A stretch of 64,000 bases of DNA from Ornithodoros turicata (GCF_037126465.1 NC_088201.1:7631001-7695000); one strand, 5' to 3'; positions 8,673-21,315 are shown, counted from the stretch's first letter. Notes: generated by a model not told the origin, from the letters alone. Numbers and translations are program-made.

Positions 8673-11600
8673 AATATGTCTCTGCAGTGATGGAAATGAA
8701 ACGGTTTAGGATAAAATAGAGGAGGCCGGATCTGGCAGTGATTCAGTGAGATTTCCACGAATGCTGCCATACAGGATTTCAGCTTTATAGGGCTGGCACC
8801 TCGACCTAATGTAGTTTTTTTTTTTCCCCCGGCCAGGACTGTGCAGTACACAGCGCGACGATACCTGTACGGTCTGCACATGCGGTGAACCGAAGGCCTC
8901 AAGTGCAAGGCCGTAGCGCTGGCGCATGCTCCGTCCGAAGTGCAACGAAGCGCACGTTGCCAAATAGATAACTGTAGCTAGTAATACAAAGTGTACTAGT
9001 ATTTTGCGTTGTGCCTGTGTTTGCGGCACAAACTCCTTCCAATAAGGGCTCTTACAAAGCCGTAAAGGTCTCTATACCTCAAACGAATTCTAGCTGCCCC
9101 CATGTGTCAATTCACCACTGAAAAAAAAAAAAAAAAAAAGAAGGGGTAGTTGGTGTCAGATCATATCGAATAAGTTGCAGCAAGGAAACACGGACAGAAG
9201 GTTAAAACCACCGGAACAGGACGTCTGGAAAGAATCAGTTCACATCTGGAAGTGATAACATTACGATTGTGTTGTTCTTCAGTTCTACAATACAGTGATC
9301 TGCATCTCGCTGTGTTGCCGGGAAAATACGGGGATAACGGTTGCCAGCTTTCCCGCTAATGTTATTCCTACGTCTGCAAGGGAAACCCCTATATTATTAT
9401 CGTTTTTTTTTGTTTTTTGTTTTTTGCCGAATAGAATTTTGGACGCCTCTGGAGATAATGTGAGAGAAAACCTGTAGTAATGGAAAAACGTTAAGATCTT
9501 CGGGAAAAAGCGAAATAAAATGTAACCGTGCAAAAGAGTCTAGCAAGCAGTACATTGTAATGAAAATTTTGTAAACGAATATACGCATATGATGGTGATA
9601 ATGATGATTCGTGACTTTTCGTCGCTAGACGACTATGATCAGAATATACACAACGCCGCAAGAATGTTCGAAAGCATATCGATGGCAAGATAAATAATAA
9701 GATGGCTAAATATGTTATGATGATTGGAGGAACTGTAGAGGAACTGAGGAAGGGCCGTTTTGGAACATCTCTGCCATTAAGCCATTGTTAAGCCAATTGA
9801 AAAAAGAATGCGACAGCCGAAGATATACAGGAAAAAAAAAGAAACTCTGAGGAATTCCATGGCCCTCGTCGCTAATGCGCCAAAAAAACCTTCATCATCA
9901 TCATCATCTCTGAGGAATTCCGCTTTCTCTGATAACTCAGTACCACGACCACGAAGAAACGTGTCCCGTTTTGAACCCGTTTTTGGCTACAAAGTCAAGC
10001 TCGTCAAATTGCCTTTGCAACGTGGCTGCACTCTGTGCGGTAGTGCGGAGCGTCTACCATTGTGTGTGCGTGGTGCGCCTGGCCGACTGACCGGAGCACC
10101 CAGTGACACGGTGCGCCATGGCCGCTCCTCTCGGCGAAAGGGGTTTACGTCACTCATGGACTAGTCCACTGCGCTGCGCCTTGGAGGGGGGGGGGGAGGG
10201 AGAGAGGGAAGTGATGACGACGCACGGACTCAGGAAACTCCTCCGCGCTCTTTGTGTTTGCTTTCGCGCTTTGCAAAAGGGGGATTTTCTCTGTAGTGTT
10301 TTGTTTGGTTCATCCGTCGCCTCCTCGCCGTGTTTTGGTTGAGAGGAGCTTCGTTTGCGCCGCTACCTCGACCATGCATACATGGACCATCGCAATATGC
10401 TGCGCGGCAGCTTCCCGGAGGGGGTAAAAAATGCGGAGGAGGAGCAGATGGGACGAACTGAGAGAGCAGGGCGCGTCAGAAAGTGGTTGTAGAAAAGCAG
10501 CTTTGCCTCACCGTTCGGGGCACAAATGTATGGGAGTTTGGGAGCGTTGCACATTTTAGCGTTATTCAGTTCACACACATACACACACACCCCGGGCCCG
10601 CCAAAATCACAGCATAAAGCTCCGACATTGCAAGTTTAAAAGTAACGTGGTTTTGCTTTTGATTGGTTGGTTCTTCATTTTTTAGGGAAACAATTCAGAC
10701 TCGAGAGCTTATGTAGTTCCTGTATAGTCGATGAACAACACGTTAAATAAATTACAGTTAAGGAGAATTATATGCGTATGTTTTCTCCTGAAAGTGAACT
10801 GTAATATAGTTTGTTTTTCATTAAACGAAGATGTCAAATTCTGCTTCAAAACTGCTTTTTCCCCTGGCTTTTTAAAGTTTCGTTTAAGGAAGGATTCGAA
10901 CGGTTCGTAATATTCGTGGGTTCGAAGAACCTTCCGCCCCACCTGTAGCTTCGGGGTAACTTGTGAAAAAATTGTGCACTCCTCATCCATAAGTCGTCGT
11001 GATTGTCCTCAGATGTTATAATAATATGAACATCTAACACCCGCACAGTCCGCAGCGTCGGTCCCCAGGAAAAGAGGTGAGGGGGGTTGCACAGTTTCCA
11101 CGCTGGAAATCAATCGAGACATTCACTTCGTAATTGCCGTGCCAACATATGTATCGTTGCGGCGCTAAAGGGAAGCCATACTATAGTGCAACAGAAGAGC
11201 TTGGTTCTCCTCCAGTATGGTCCGTCACCAACATGCCGAACTTTCGTGCCGTGGAGCTAGCGCATTCACTCCGTTTTTTTTTTCTTTTCTGCGCGTCACG
11301 CTCACGATCAGAGAAGACGATGTAAGGGACATCTCGCGAAACAAATAAATCAAGAAACCAAAGAAAAAAAAAAAAAACAACAAGAAAGGCTTCACCACCT
11401 GGGGACAAACACGCGAGCCTCCCACGTTGAGGATGCGTTGACGATGCGTTGACGAAAACGGAAAAGACCCACGGAGGCGGCAGAATGGATTATTTCGTCA
11501 GCCTTCGTTTATTGATTTTTTTTTATTTTTTTCTGGACGCACCCCCGTTGCTGAAGCTTGGCCCAATTCCTGTATTGTTTCTCCTCAGATGCTACAGTCG

Positions 11601-11793
11601 AAAGGTTCCGAACCACGAGTATTTTCAGTGATAATATCTGAATACTCCCTTTTGTTCCCACCCCCGAAGAAACACATGTCGACGCATACATATATGGAAT
11701 CCCTGTCTCGAACCGTCCCCTGCCTCTATAGGTGTAGGTGTATGTCTTTAGGTATCGTACATGTTGCGCTAATACTCAGTTACTAGATGCTAC
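8673..11793. other. Intergenic stretch with only simple sequence
   Basis: Poly-T near 8816-8825, poly-A at 9120-9138, a (TCA)n run near 9890-9908, a G-run near 10187-10195 and several A/T runs near 11270-11380. The many short open frames run through these tracts or lack any motif. I see no gene and no clear element boundaries. Confidence 0.5.
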
Positions 11794-11964
11794 TACAGTC
11801 AAACTCCTTTTTAACGAAAATACCACTACAGCAATTTTTTTTTTTTTTTGCGGTCCCGCTGGTCCTATAGGTCCAATAATGGACATCCTTTTTAACGAAA
11901 ATACCTTTACTGCGATTTTTTTTTTGCTGTCCCCTGAGTTTCGTTGTAAAGGAGTTTGACTGTA
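11794..11964. mobile_element. MITE with TACAGTCAAACTCC ends
   Basis: A 171-bp element with inverted ends TACAGTCAAACTCC and GGAGTTTGACTGTA. An internal unit, CCTTTTTAACGAAAATACC, occurs twice. TA-bounded termini suggest a Tc1/mariner or pogo-type origin (inference). No coding capacity. Confidence 0.9.
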
Positions 11965-12044
11965 TATTCACATGTGTTGCTGCAAGATGCCGCACTAGTT
12001 CATCGAATGCGCCTCGACGTGGCCTTCACGGCACAGTGGCGTTA

Positions 12045-12199
12045 CCGCTTGAGACAAGTTACCCTCTCCCCACTGGAGCCACTGCGGTGCTGTTGAAGAT
12101 CTCGAACACATTCTTCTCCATTGCCCACACTATACCACCCTTCCCACTCCGTACTCTCCGCCTCCCTCGACGAGCTAGACTCCCGCCCCCCTCTCTCTC

Positions 12200-12237
<38 letters not shown>

Positions 12238-12450
12238 TATCTCTCACAAAATTGCTTGGTCCCTGGCCAAGATCCAGCCCACCAATGCTCTGCCCTCAAA
12301 GCTCTCTTCACCTTTCTGGGTACCATATGGGACTTGGATGCTTTATTGTGAAGGGGTTCGTTATTTCATTCCCCGCATCACCACCAGCAATGGGGTAGAG
12401 TATCGCCCCCTGGCGATGGAACTCCCCATCCATCATCTCGCAATAAAGTT
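12045..12450 (+). pseudogene. Decayed non-LTR retrotransposon 3' end
   Basis: Codons from 12077 read SHCGAVEDLEHILLHCPHY. This is the CxxC...H...C cysteine/histidine motif typical of the C-terminus of I/Jockey/LOA-type LINE reverse transcriptases. A frame break and an (AATC)n run follow. In another frame the segment LLGPW, then ALKALFTFLGTIWDLDALL matches the usual closing region of such ORFs. A short 3' UTR ends near TGGTTGTTTTGCT. In-frame stops and frameshifts show it is dead, and the polymerase domain is absent. Clade assignment is from memory. Confidence 0.75.
12202..12238. repeat. (AATC)n tetranucleotide repeat
   Basis: About nine AATC units expanded inside the LINE remnant, separating its zinc-knuckle-like segment from its final segment. 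Confidence 0.9.
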
Positions 12451-12487
12451 GTTGGTTGTTTTGCTGTTGCTATCTGCTACTCCTATA

Positions 12488-12666
12488 TACACTGAACCCT
12501 CGTTATTATGACCATGGTCGTTCCCGAAAATTTTGGTCATAATGCGGAATTGTCATATTAACGGGGCAGGATTTGCAGAGGTTTCACTGCATTGTTCCTC
12601 AGGAGTATGGTCGTAAAGCGCGTATGTCGGATTATCGGAGGTCATATTAACGAAGGGTTCGCTGTA
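12488..12666. mobile_element. MITE, TACASTGAACCCTCGTTA family, copy 1
   Basis: Ends TACACTGAACCCTCG and CGAAGGGTTCGCTGTA are inverted repeats. The inside reads GTCATATTAACG and GACCATACTCC (here inverted). Two more copies are at 13547 and 16162. Length about 179 bp, TA-bounded, non-coding. Confidence 0.9.
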
Positions 12667-13546
12667 ATATGACTTGTGAAAGTCAATGCATTCAACTCTT
12701 CCCTGTCGTTTCCTCCTTAGATCGTTATGCTTTGCCATCCTTGCTGGCCAACCACACACCGTCCCGATGGCTCGGTTCACCGAGAAATTGTTCATAAGTG
12801 GAGGTTTGGAACGAGCAAGTGTCTTGTCCCAGAGGGCAGCGTTCATAAAGCGGGGGATTCGTAAATCCGAGGGTTCAGAAATGGAAAGTTGATAATATTC
12901 TCCTCTTCCTCTTAACAGCAATTTACATTGACTATTTTACTGAAGACCGGCCAGCGCGTAATGCCTGACTGCATCAGTTTAAAATGGAACTCAGCTTTTG
13001 TAAGACTGGGGTTAGGCCACAACGTCTGCAATTACGGTAGAAAGTTTTGCTCCTCGATTGGCGTCAAAGTTGAAATGCGGCTCCCTATAACATCTTAAGG
13101 AAATGCATGTACCGTCACAAAGTAGTAGAACTATACTTATGGAGATAGACTCCATTACACAGGCAGAAGCTCTGTCTTACCTACCGGATACCAATGCTCC
13201 CAAGGAGAGCTTTTTTTTTGTACATGCCATACCATACGAACAATCCTGAAAATCCGGAATAGTCGCTACGGACGGCAGTACAGTACACACGTAGTGTGCT
13301 TACTAGAACTCAGTGTGCCGCTCACCTTCATGTTGGACGAGAGAGGTTAGCCAGTGTCGAGAGCACTCCACAAAAGCCTCTACTCTCACTGTCCGGAAGA
13401 TAGCCATACCCCACCAGTAGTTTCCTCAGAAATCGAGCTCGAGGTAGGATTATGTCCATAGATTTATGGGTACTATATGCATTTGTAGCCGAGTTGTATT
13501 TTTTTTTTCAGCCGAGAGGAGGTGTTGCATAAATCCAGGTAGGGTA
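12667..13546. other. Unassigned stretch between two MITE copies
   Basis: I see no gene or repeat boundaries. A minus-strand open frame at 12553-12921 overlaps the MITE and is rejected. Confidence 0.5.
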
Positions 13547-13723
13547 TACAGTGAACCCTCGTTAATATGACCCCCGATAATCTGGCATACGCGCTTTACG
13601 ACCATACTCCTGGGGAACAATGCAGTGAAACCTCTGCAAAAGCCCCCCGTTTATATGACAATTCCGCATTATGACCAAAATTTTCGGAAACGACCATGGT
13701 CATAATAATGAGGGTTCACTGTA
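13547..13723. mobile_element. MITE, TACASTGAACCCTCGTTA family, copy 2 (inverted)
   Basis: The left end TACAGTGAACCCTCG and right end AGGGTTCACTGTA are inverted. The interior is the reverse complement of copies 1 and 3, and all three align end to end. Confidence 0.9.
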
Positions 13724-14087
13724 CTCCCACCCAGGAAGGCCTTGACTCGCACCATTTGGGCCACCGAAAGCTAACCGACACAAGCGAATCCAAATCGTTA
13801 GTTTTTATTTCTGCAGTCAACACTGACAACCGCTTCCATTCTGTGCGCGCTGCTGGCGACGGCCCCCTCCGTCGTAGTAAAAGAGTAAAAGAGGAACATG
13901 GAACCGCAAAAACAAAAGAAAAAAGAAAAAAAAAGTTCTGCAGTTTCAGGCATGGAGCTGAATGAGCAGGGATTGAGGTACTTTTATGTATTGTGAATCT
14001 ACCTATGGAGGTTGTCGTCGTATTGCCCACTGTAGGACAACACGCTTCAAAAATAGTACTGCCCTCGCTCTTAAAGCAGTACTCCGC

Positions 14088-14521
14088 AACAAAATCACCA
14101 CAAAGATTGTGACATAACAGTGACCCTTGGGGTGTCAGGAACATACATAACGAAATATCGCGTTCCCAAAGTGCGCAGATTTTATTCCAACGAATTATTA
14201 CGAAGTGAGCTCTTCGCCTCTGTGAAGCAAGAGGGCGCTGAAAGCAACACTGCTGACGTCATCCGGCATGGAAGAATGCAAGCTTCGTGGCAGACGACAA
14301 TGCTGGGTGACGTCACAGTATCTTCCTCCGGGCGAACCGCTGTGCGCTTTGCATGTTGGTTTCGGTTTGGTATTTTCATCATTTACGAATTAATTACTCG
14401 CACAAAATGAATGCGAATGTTGTATTTTTTATCGAGGGAGCGGTCCGTGTTCGGTGTGATGCTCACTTGATTTTTTTCTTTTTTTTTTTTTCGAATCCTT
14501 GCGAAGTCTCCCTTTAAAACG
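14088..14521. repeat. Dispersed ~430-bp repeat, copy 1
   Basis: This aligns over its full length with 44151-44575. It starts at GCAACAAAATCACCAC and ends near AAGTCTCCC. Shared internal segments include AAGCAAGAGGGCGCTGAAAG, TGACGTCACAGTATCTTC and ACGAATTAATTACTCGCAC. No inverted ends or tail are obvious. It holds a GCAGACGAC motif at 14290. A 96-codon frame in copy 1 is not conserved as an open frame of equal length in copy 2, so it is probably not coding. Confidence 0.88.
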
Positions 14522-14580
14522 AAGAGCAGGCAGGCAGTCCCACGTCGGAACTGCCGATGCCAAACATCCCTCAGGGGTTG

Positions 14581-15330
14581 TGTGTTGGCATCGAAGCGGA
14601 AGACCAGCTGCACGACTGGTTCCCTCTAACGTTTCACACGGACTAGACTAGGACTCCGTTGATGCCAACTCTAGAGCAATATGATCTCTAGATTAATATG
14701 TGTGCTGGACGTCAGCATGCAACGATCGAAGACGCACGGAAAGTTGCGTACGTGACAACGGCACAATCTAGTACATGGCCACGTAAAAGTGAAGCACATA
14801 CGTACCTCTATCATCTTCAAAGAGGACCGAAGACGTCTGTCATCGCCTTGCGAAGTGTGCAGCTCTACGAAGGCGAAAGAAAAAAGCCTTCCTGGAAACA
14901 GTACCGTAAGCGATACTGCCCCGACGACTGTTTTATATATATAGGCCGCATGTTCAGAGACACGGCCCAACCAGGGGCGAACCCCGTTGTCAAGGGGCCC
15001 CTATTCCAAATATGAAGGATCATCTCACTTTCGTATTGCCAATTGTAGGATGGGACTTGCCCACATCACGCTAAAGGTTAGTACACCACCTGTGTATTGG
15101 CATCGAGGCGGAAGACCAGTCACAAGGACTGGCTCCCATATAACTATCTCAACAAGCTAGGACTAAAACTAGAACTAGTGCAATGCCAACTCCTGCTTGT
15201 GAAATCACGTCACGTTAAGGATTGCTGTTCGTGCTTGTCGTCGCCATGCAACAGACCAAGACTGCGGAGAGTTGCGTACGGGATAACGGCACGAAAGAAA
15301 GTAACGCTACATACCACCACCATAGCACTT
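14581..15330. repeat. Diverged direct duplication
   Basis: Segments at about 14580-14780 and 15090-15290 share blocks in the same order: TTGGCATCGA, GCGGAAGACCAG, a GACTGG...C block, TGCCAACTC, ATGCAAC, and AGTTGCGTACG with ACGGCAC. Identity is moderate and gapped. This is either an old tandem duplication or two copies of an unnamed repeat. No coding sense is evident. Confidence 0.6.
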
Positions 15331-16161
15331 AGTGACTCAGAGTTTGAAGCACAACAGTTGAATCGGAAATGGCTAGCTGACATCGTCGTTTTGTTAACTT
15401 ATAGTATTGACGGTGCGCAGGGAAGGGTCCATGCACGTGCTACGTCAGAGAAGGGCAGATCACGTGCTGGAATATAAAACGTATATAGGCGAGAGGTAGT
15501 TATGGTGCGAATTTCCCGTGGCTGCGACTCATACGTCCATGTTTTGGTACAGTGTTTTACGAACTTAGACAACAGAATGAAATGATGACGAAATGTATGC
15601 GTGCGGGCGGGCAAGTCTAGGATATGTCTATAGGATGTGTCCAAGGTTGAATCCGGCTCTTTCCCGAACTGCCTCGGTTAATTTCTTGGCTGATCCGTAT
15701 CGTTCCGACGTGTGCAGCTGTCTGCTGCGTCTACTCGAAGCTTTCTTTGTATGTGCGAACGTCCCTGCGAACGCTGAAAGTTATATATATACGCATAACG
15801 GTCTCTGTATATAGGTGAGCGCTTGTTGACGATTCTCCACTCGTCGTGCGGAAATGAAAGCCGGGAAGAGCGCAGTTGATTGTTCACTTTGGCACGGACC
15901 GAGCTTGTTGTGATATTGGATCCTTGGGAAGGGGCCCCATATAATCCCCATCGGGGGGGAAAATGCGCATATAGATGGACCACTAAACGGGACGGCTAAA
16001 GGGACGCTGCCGGACCGATGCCAGCTGATTGTTCTTCACCTGAGTGAATTCTCCGAGTGACACGATGCCTTGTCTGTGTGATTACGGCGAGCACTGGAAG
16101 CGAAAAGGAGACGTCAGTTTCACTTAAAATGCATCGTTTTTATTTAACGAAATAAGACATA

Positions 16162-16339
16162 TACACTGAACTCTCGTTATTATGACCATGGTCGTTCCCA
16201 AAAATTTTGGTCATAATGCGGAAATGTCATATTAACGGGTAGGGATTTGCAGAGGCTCCACTGCATTGTTTCCCAGGAGTATGGTCGTAAAGCGCGTATG
16301 TCAGATTATCGGGGGTCATATTAACGAGGGTTCACTGTA
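16162..16339. mobile_element. MITE, TACASTGAACCCTCGTTA family, copy 3
   Basis: Same orientation as copy 1, with ends TACACTGAACTCTCG and CGAGGGTTCACTGTA. About 178 bp, non-coding. Confidence 0.9.
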
Positions 16340-16355
16340 GATCTTCCCTCTGAGC

Positions 16356-17230
16356 AGGGGTCGAAACCGGAACTGAGCCGTAACCGAAAACCACACACAC
16401 ACAAAAAAAAAAACGTTTTTTACCGAACCGAACCTTAAACATTTTTTCTCTCCCCTTGAACGAACCGGAACTGAACGGAAAAAATACGATGCGGTAACCG
16501 GTTCGCCTGACGGTAAAAACGCCACTCGACTGCCGCGCACCAGCTCCTTGCGTCGCTATCGGAATCTTGCCGAATTCATAGAGCGGACAAATTGATAAAC
16601 CAAGAAGTGGTGAGTCCATGCACCTTCTATAGCCTCACCTCCAAAAGGTTCGCGACATTCTTGTACATTTTTTGTGACTCGAGGTGTAAAAAAAAAAAAT
16701 GTGCTGCACGATTGCTACGCTTTGCGCGTAGCTGCCGCGGCTTTCTTTCTTTCTTTCTTTCTTTCTTTCGGCGTCGCAGTGTGAAGGCGACGTAAATTTT
16801 AATAGTTCACGGTGCCATCCACAAGCAACACGAGCAACTGGCAACTACGGGAAACAGGTTGGCGTGTAGTATGGCCCAGAGAATGGAGGAAGCTCTGCTG
16901 TACGCCATTTCTCAGCGCTTTTCGGTGCAGTAAAGGATGATCTGCTGTGCACTGCGTGGTTCTTCTTTGTGCCTATGAAGATGAGATGGTGCCTATGTGT
17001 GATGTGCTGATGAAGTTTATGCCTATGAGGTGTAGAGGCGGGGGTTTAAGAGGAAGGAACGAGGAGCAAGGGCCATCGCCGGAACCTGATGTTACGTACC
17101 TCTCACATGTGGTACACTGATTAGCACCGCACACGTAAGCCGGTTCGGGTCGATTAATATCGGTTCAAACCGTTATTTTGGTTGCGCTGAACCCGAACCG
17201 AACCGGAACTTGAACATTCCCAACGTATTC
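16356..17230. repeat. Probable element rich in CCGGTT/GAACCG
   Basis: The left part repeats AACCGGAAC, CCGAACCGAAC and CGGTAACCGGTTCG. The right part, near 17140-17210, repeats GGTTCGGGTCG and CCGAACCGAACCGGAACTT. This symmetric enrichment resembles a decayed inverted-repeat transposon, but I cannot define exact ends or a target duplication. A (TTTC)n run (16741-16769) lies inside. Confidence 0.45.
16741..16769. repeat. (TTTC)n tetranucleotide repeat
   Basis: About seven CTTT units, directly visible. Confidence 0.9.
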
Positions 17231-18310
17231 CCAACCTATTCCCATCGTACGCCGCAAAGACGAAGCAAGGGACGAAGCAAGGGACGAAGTCTACTTGGAT
17301 CTCGCCAGCCCTGGGCAGTTAGACTGAACTAAACCGTATTATAAATACAAATGAACACACACACACACAAATGGACGTACATGTAATGGGTCCGTTGTTA
17401 CATGTTTTTGTATAAGAAAAGTATATACGTGCAGTACAAGGTTTGCGATTGTTCAGCGACTTACGAAAGTGGGGTATCTGCTAAGCCTCCACGGGGAAAC
17501 GTAGTGGTTTTCTGCAGCGCATGAAATAATTCTTTTTTTTTTTTTTTGTAACACAGCAAATTGTTAGACTGTGTTGACGCAAGAAACATGTAGAAACACT
17601 AGAGATTCTATCCGCAACACGTGTATTGCAGATACAGGAACTACGTCAGAGAGTTTAAAAAGCAAACTTTCGTGTTTTGTATAACACATTCTTCTAGTGA
17701 CTGACACCCATTCAGACAACCCGTTATTGGAGAGTCCATTCAATCCCGCGCCACATACACGTTTTTGGTCCTAACTGGGTATTCCGGCATTTTTATCGAT
17801 GCAGATTTATCCAAAATAAAAAAATAAAATATGAGCCGTCGATAAAAAATAAAACTCCCATGTCTTACACAGTCTCAGAAGCAACTGCAGCTTTTGCGAT
17901 CCAGTGTTTCGATACGTATTTGGTTCGTAAGTACGATTCGAAATCTGCAAGTTGAAACCCCACCATTTGGGAGGACAAAAAGCAGCATGCTCAACATGGT
18001 CGCGTCACGGCGTCATCGGTCGGTAAAGTTTCTTCGCTACACCTACGTCGTATACGCTTTCGGAAGCTCCTACGGGTAATAACACGAAATATCCGCATAT
18101 TTATTTATACATCCGCGATGGTACCCATGGTAACGGTGCGCGGCCGTGCTCATTATAACCGTGAGGAGGACACGTCCTACGGCTATATAGGGAGGACGAG
18201 TCGAATGTCCACCTTAACTATATGACAGCGCGTTGTGTACGCTATTCTAGCTTTCGGATATTGAACGAAGCATGTGTCCTCTCTGAAGGACGGACACAGC
18301 TCCGCCATGC
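17231..18310. other. Unassigned stretch
   Basis: A T-run lies near 17533-17547. A splice-donor-like GTAAGT is at 17930 without a convincing exon. Nothing else is recognised. Confidence 0.45.
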
Positions 18311-18318
18311 GCTCCAAG

Positions 18319-19133
18319 CAGACTTGTACGTATCTTGAGTACGTACTCAAAATACAGTATTTTAAATACTTATTCCGGTATTTTGGTACTCTACTCAATA
18401 CTTTTTTGCGACAAGCATTTTTAATTTATTTAAAATACTTTTTTCGGTATTTGCTACTCAGTACTCAAAATACTTTCCTTCCTCGTCAAGCCATATCCAG
18501 CACGCTTCCCGCCGTGCCGAGATTTTCAGCTCACTGGAATTTAACCCCCTTTTTCTTCTTTTTCTTTTTTTCGGGATTTCGCGAATCTGTCATTTATCCT
18601 CTTGTACAATAGGCTGGTCCCAAGCCTGGCCTTGCTTCTCAATAGCCAGCTTCATCAGAAAACCGTTCCCATTCATATTGCCAGGTGAATCACCAGGGGA
18701 TTAGGTACAAGATAATCCCGGCATTTATATCCTTGGTCATCAAAGCAATAAACACGTGCCAGAGGTTGAAAGACCCGAACCGACATACAGGAGGGATTAC
18801 GAAGTTTTGGGTCAGAACATATCAACAAAGTTTACTTGGGTTCACCAAAGTTCACCAAACGTTACTTGACACCAAGACGTTGCAAATGAAAGATATGCAT
18901 GGCTGAAGAAGTTTATTCCTTTCATTTGTAAGGCCACGTTCAGAATACGCGTTTCACTTACTGCTAATACTAAAGTACTTTAAGTAGTATCTTAAATACT
19001 TCTGAGAGTATTTAGTACTCTACTCAAATTACTTTCAGTTTTGAGTATTTTGTACTCTATTTTAAATACTTTTTCCGTAGAGTATTTAGTACCTTATTTT
19101 AAATACTTTTGCGCAGTATTTTGTACAAGTCTG
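18319..19133. mobile_element. hAT-like non-autonomous element, copy A
   Basis: Ends CAGACTTGTAC and GTACAAGTCTG are inverted repeats. Subterminal zones are dense in AAATACTTTT and GTATTTTGGTACTC. The element is flanked on both sides by the perfect 8-bp duplication GCTCCAAG (18311-18318 and 19134-19141). CAG-starting inverted ends plus an 8-bp target duplication are the hallmark of hAT transposons. The 815-bp interior has no transposase, so it depends on a partner elsewhere. Copy B is at 34772-35319. Confidence 0.92.
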
Positions 19134-19354
19134 GCTCCAAGTCCTGATCGATGTAGTATCTTCACCCTCGTGGGTGTCCGCCCCGTTCGTCGCCCACAAA
19201 CAGATAAAAGTTTCTGTTCCACTTGCGCCTTCGATACGATGTGTTTCCTCGAGGCTGCCATCCCCCTTATACTTGGATCATAGTTTAGGACTTCCTGCGG
19301 CGGAGTGTAGCGCATCGCAGATTGAGGACGTCATATGTTGTTGTTTCTGTTGGA

Positions 19355-19470
19355 GAATCAAAAATAACAAAGACGGTTAAGAGGCATCCACTATTTAGTA
19401 TATACATTAAAAAACGAGACTTTCGTGCAGTAGGCTGGATGCTCTTAACCGTCTTTGTTATTTTTGATTC
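19355..19470. repeat. Short inverted repeat, arms ~35 bp
   Basis: Bases 19355-19389 and 19437-19470 are reverse complements with one missing base. The arm includes AACAAAGACGGTTAAGAG. About 47 bases lie between. Ends are not typical of the other MITEs in the window. Confidence 0.8.
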
Positions 19471-19582
19471 TGCATCGCCGGAAACTTGTACATTGTTTTT
19501 CTTCACGCTCTACGATTTCTGTTGGAGAGCAGATTGAAAGGGATAAGTCGAGACCGTTTTTAGGAAAACGTCCTTCTCCCTT

Positions 19583-20130
19583 TAAAAAGAAAAAAAAAAA
19601 AAAAAAAAACACGATATTTTACAGCCCCTTCCCTCTCATTTGTATTCGTGCTTTTGAAAGTTTCGTGAAAGTTTTACTGCGAATAGAACTGGTGGACAAG
19701 ATACTTCGTCTATGAAGGATGGGCCAGTGACAGAATGGAGTATCACGCTAGAAATTTCGAGAGGCTGTGCCAGTTTGCGAAGAATTTTGGTAGAAGATAT
19801 GCAGGCGTCGTTTCCTTCTTCTTCTTTTTTTTTTTTTTTTTTTGTACTTCCTTACGGACAGTTACTGGCGCTGGTAGATGCGTCTCCGCGTGCGCGTTTT
19901 CTCGAACACGGGTCCCTCCTTTCCGGAATAGGACGTTCTCTCCCGTTTCATCAGCCTCAGGGCCTTTCCTCCTCGTGGTATTCAGCTGGGCGGCGAAAGG
20001 GCAGGCCGTTATCATAGTGCGTGCACACACACACACACCGTCTTCAGGCAGACCTCTTCGGACCTCGCCTATTGTTGCCACACGAAGAGCGAGAAAAGAA
20101 AAGAAAAAAAAGAGAGAGAGAGAGAAAGAC
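19583..20130. other. Low-complexity A, T, CA and GA tracts
   Basis: A-run at 19588-19609, T-run at 19827-19843, (CA)n at about 20024-20037 and (GA)n at about 20111-20126. Long overlapping frames here (up to 219 codons) consist of phenylalanine, lysine or arginine runs and are not genes. Confidence 0.7.
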
Positions 20131-20907
20131 CCGTCCATAATGGCTGGCCGACGAAATTACAGCCTCCTCCTCGACAGGCGAAATTACATTGTATTTACCT
20201 CGACGGGGGATCCCCCCTCACTTTTTATGGATCCCCTCTTTCTTTCTTTTTTTTATTCCGTTTTCTTCCGTTTATGGAGCAGCTCATCCCTCGACGCTGC
20301 ATGCAGCTATTTACTTCGAACGGTGCCTCTTCTTAGGCCGGTTATTTTGGCCCGCTTTAGTTCGGGTTTCTGCGAGTTTTCAATGCGGGTCTAGGGCCGG
20401 TCGTACGCATTGTGCCAGTGCCTGGGAACCGAGACTGAATGGCGCCGAACGCTCGGTTTCCTTCGGCGCTACCCGCATCAGTCTTTGTTACGGTGCTGGT
20501 TTACGGCTCAGAAGGGACTTTCTTCGGAAGGCTAACAGTTCTGTGCCGGTTAGTGCGTACCGGGCCGGTTCACCTGGTTTCAGAGACAGGGTACATATGG
20601 GTGCAGATGGGGTTAAGGGTGCTTTATGCGACAGTGGCAGTTAGTAGCGGGAGAATGTTGGCCATTGGGCTATACGCCTAGTGATGGCTGTGATGTGAAC
20701 AGTGTGATTAATTAAAGGGTGCCGAAAATAAGCGCTTGGATGGCTTGGTGGCCAGTTTAACTGAGCCCTTTTATCAAAAGAAAGCGTTCGGGGTCTGAAC
20801 CTGGGCCCCTATCTTGGAACTTCCACACTGTGATCGTTATCGTTATATTTAAAGTTCGCGCGCTCGAAAGCCGCTTTCGTGGCGAATCACGGGCCGAAGC
20901 CAGCTCG

Positions 20908-21180
20908 CGTGGCTCGGTGTTTAGCGTGCTGGCCATATCACGTCGAGACTGGGAGGTACCCGGTTTCTGTGCAGGCTGATTTTTTTTTTGTCCTGGGTTT
21001 TTCCCTGTCTGGGGTTTTTCCTGGGTTTTCCTCAGACGCTTTCAGACATATGTCGGCACGGTTCCCTTATAAGGCGGCCCACGACGCACATTCCCTCAGG
21101 ACGTTACTCGTGACGTTGCCCACCTCTGTGAGGCCGACAACGGCGAACCCTTTCACTGCCACAACAATTTCCGTGTATTC
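20908..21180 (+). mobile_element. Second SINE family, diverged copy
   Basis: An A-box-like GTGGCTCGGTGTTTAGCG and a box-B-like GGTTTCTGTGC are followed by TTTCCCTG, GGTTTTCCTCAGACG, CATATGTCGGCACGG and a GCGGCCCACGACGCAC segment. This order matches the head and body of the second SINE family, with a different tail (GACGTTGCCCACCTCTGTG). Confidence 0.6.
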
Positions 21181-21315
21181 ACACGAGCGACATCCTCACG
21201 GAATATTCTAGTGGAAGAAAAAGCGAAAACACTGTTCACGGAGCCGAAGTTCCGCTCCGTGTTACGTTGAGCATTCACACGGTACGGAACATCGGGAGTG
21301 GCGTACTGCACATTT

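Noticed and set aside
19735..20394. 219-codon plus-strand open frame
   Set aside because: It is mostly low-complexity runs (poly-F, KKKKRERE) across T, CA and GA tracts, with no domain.
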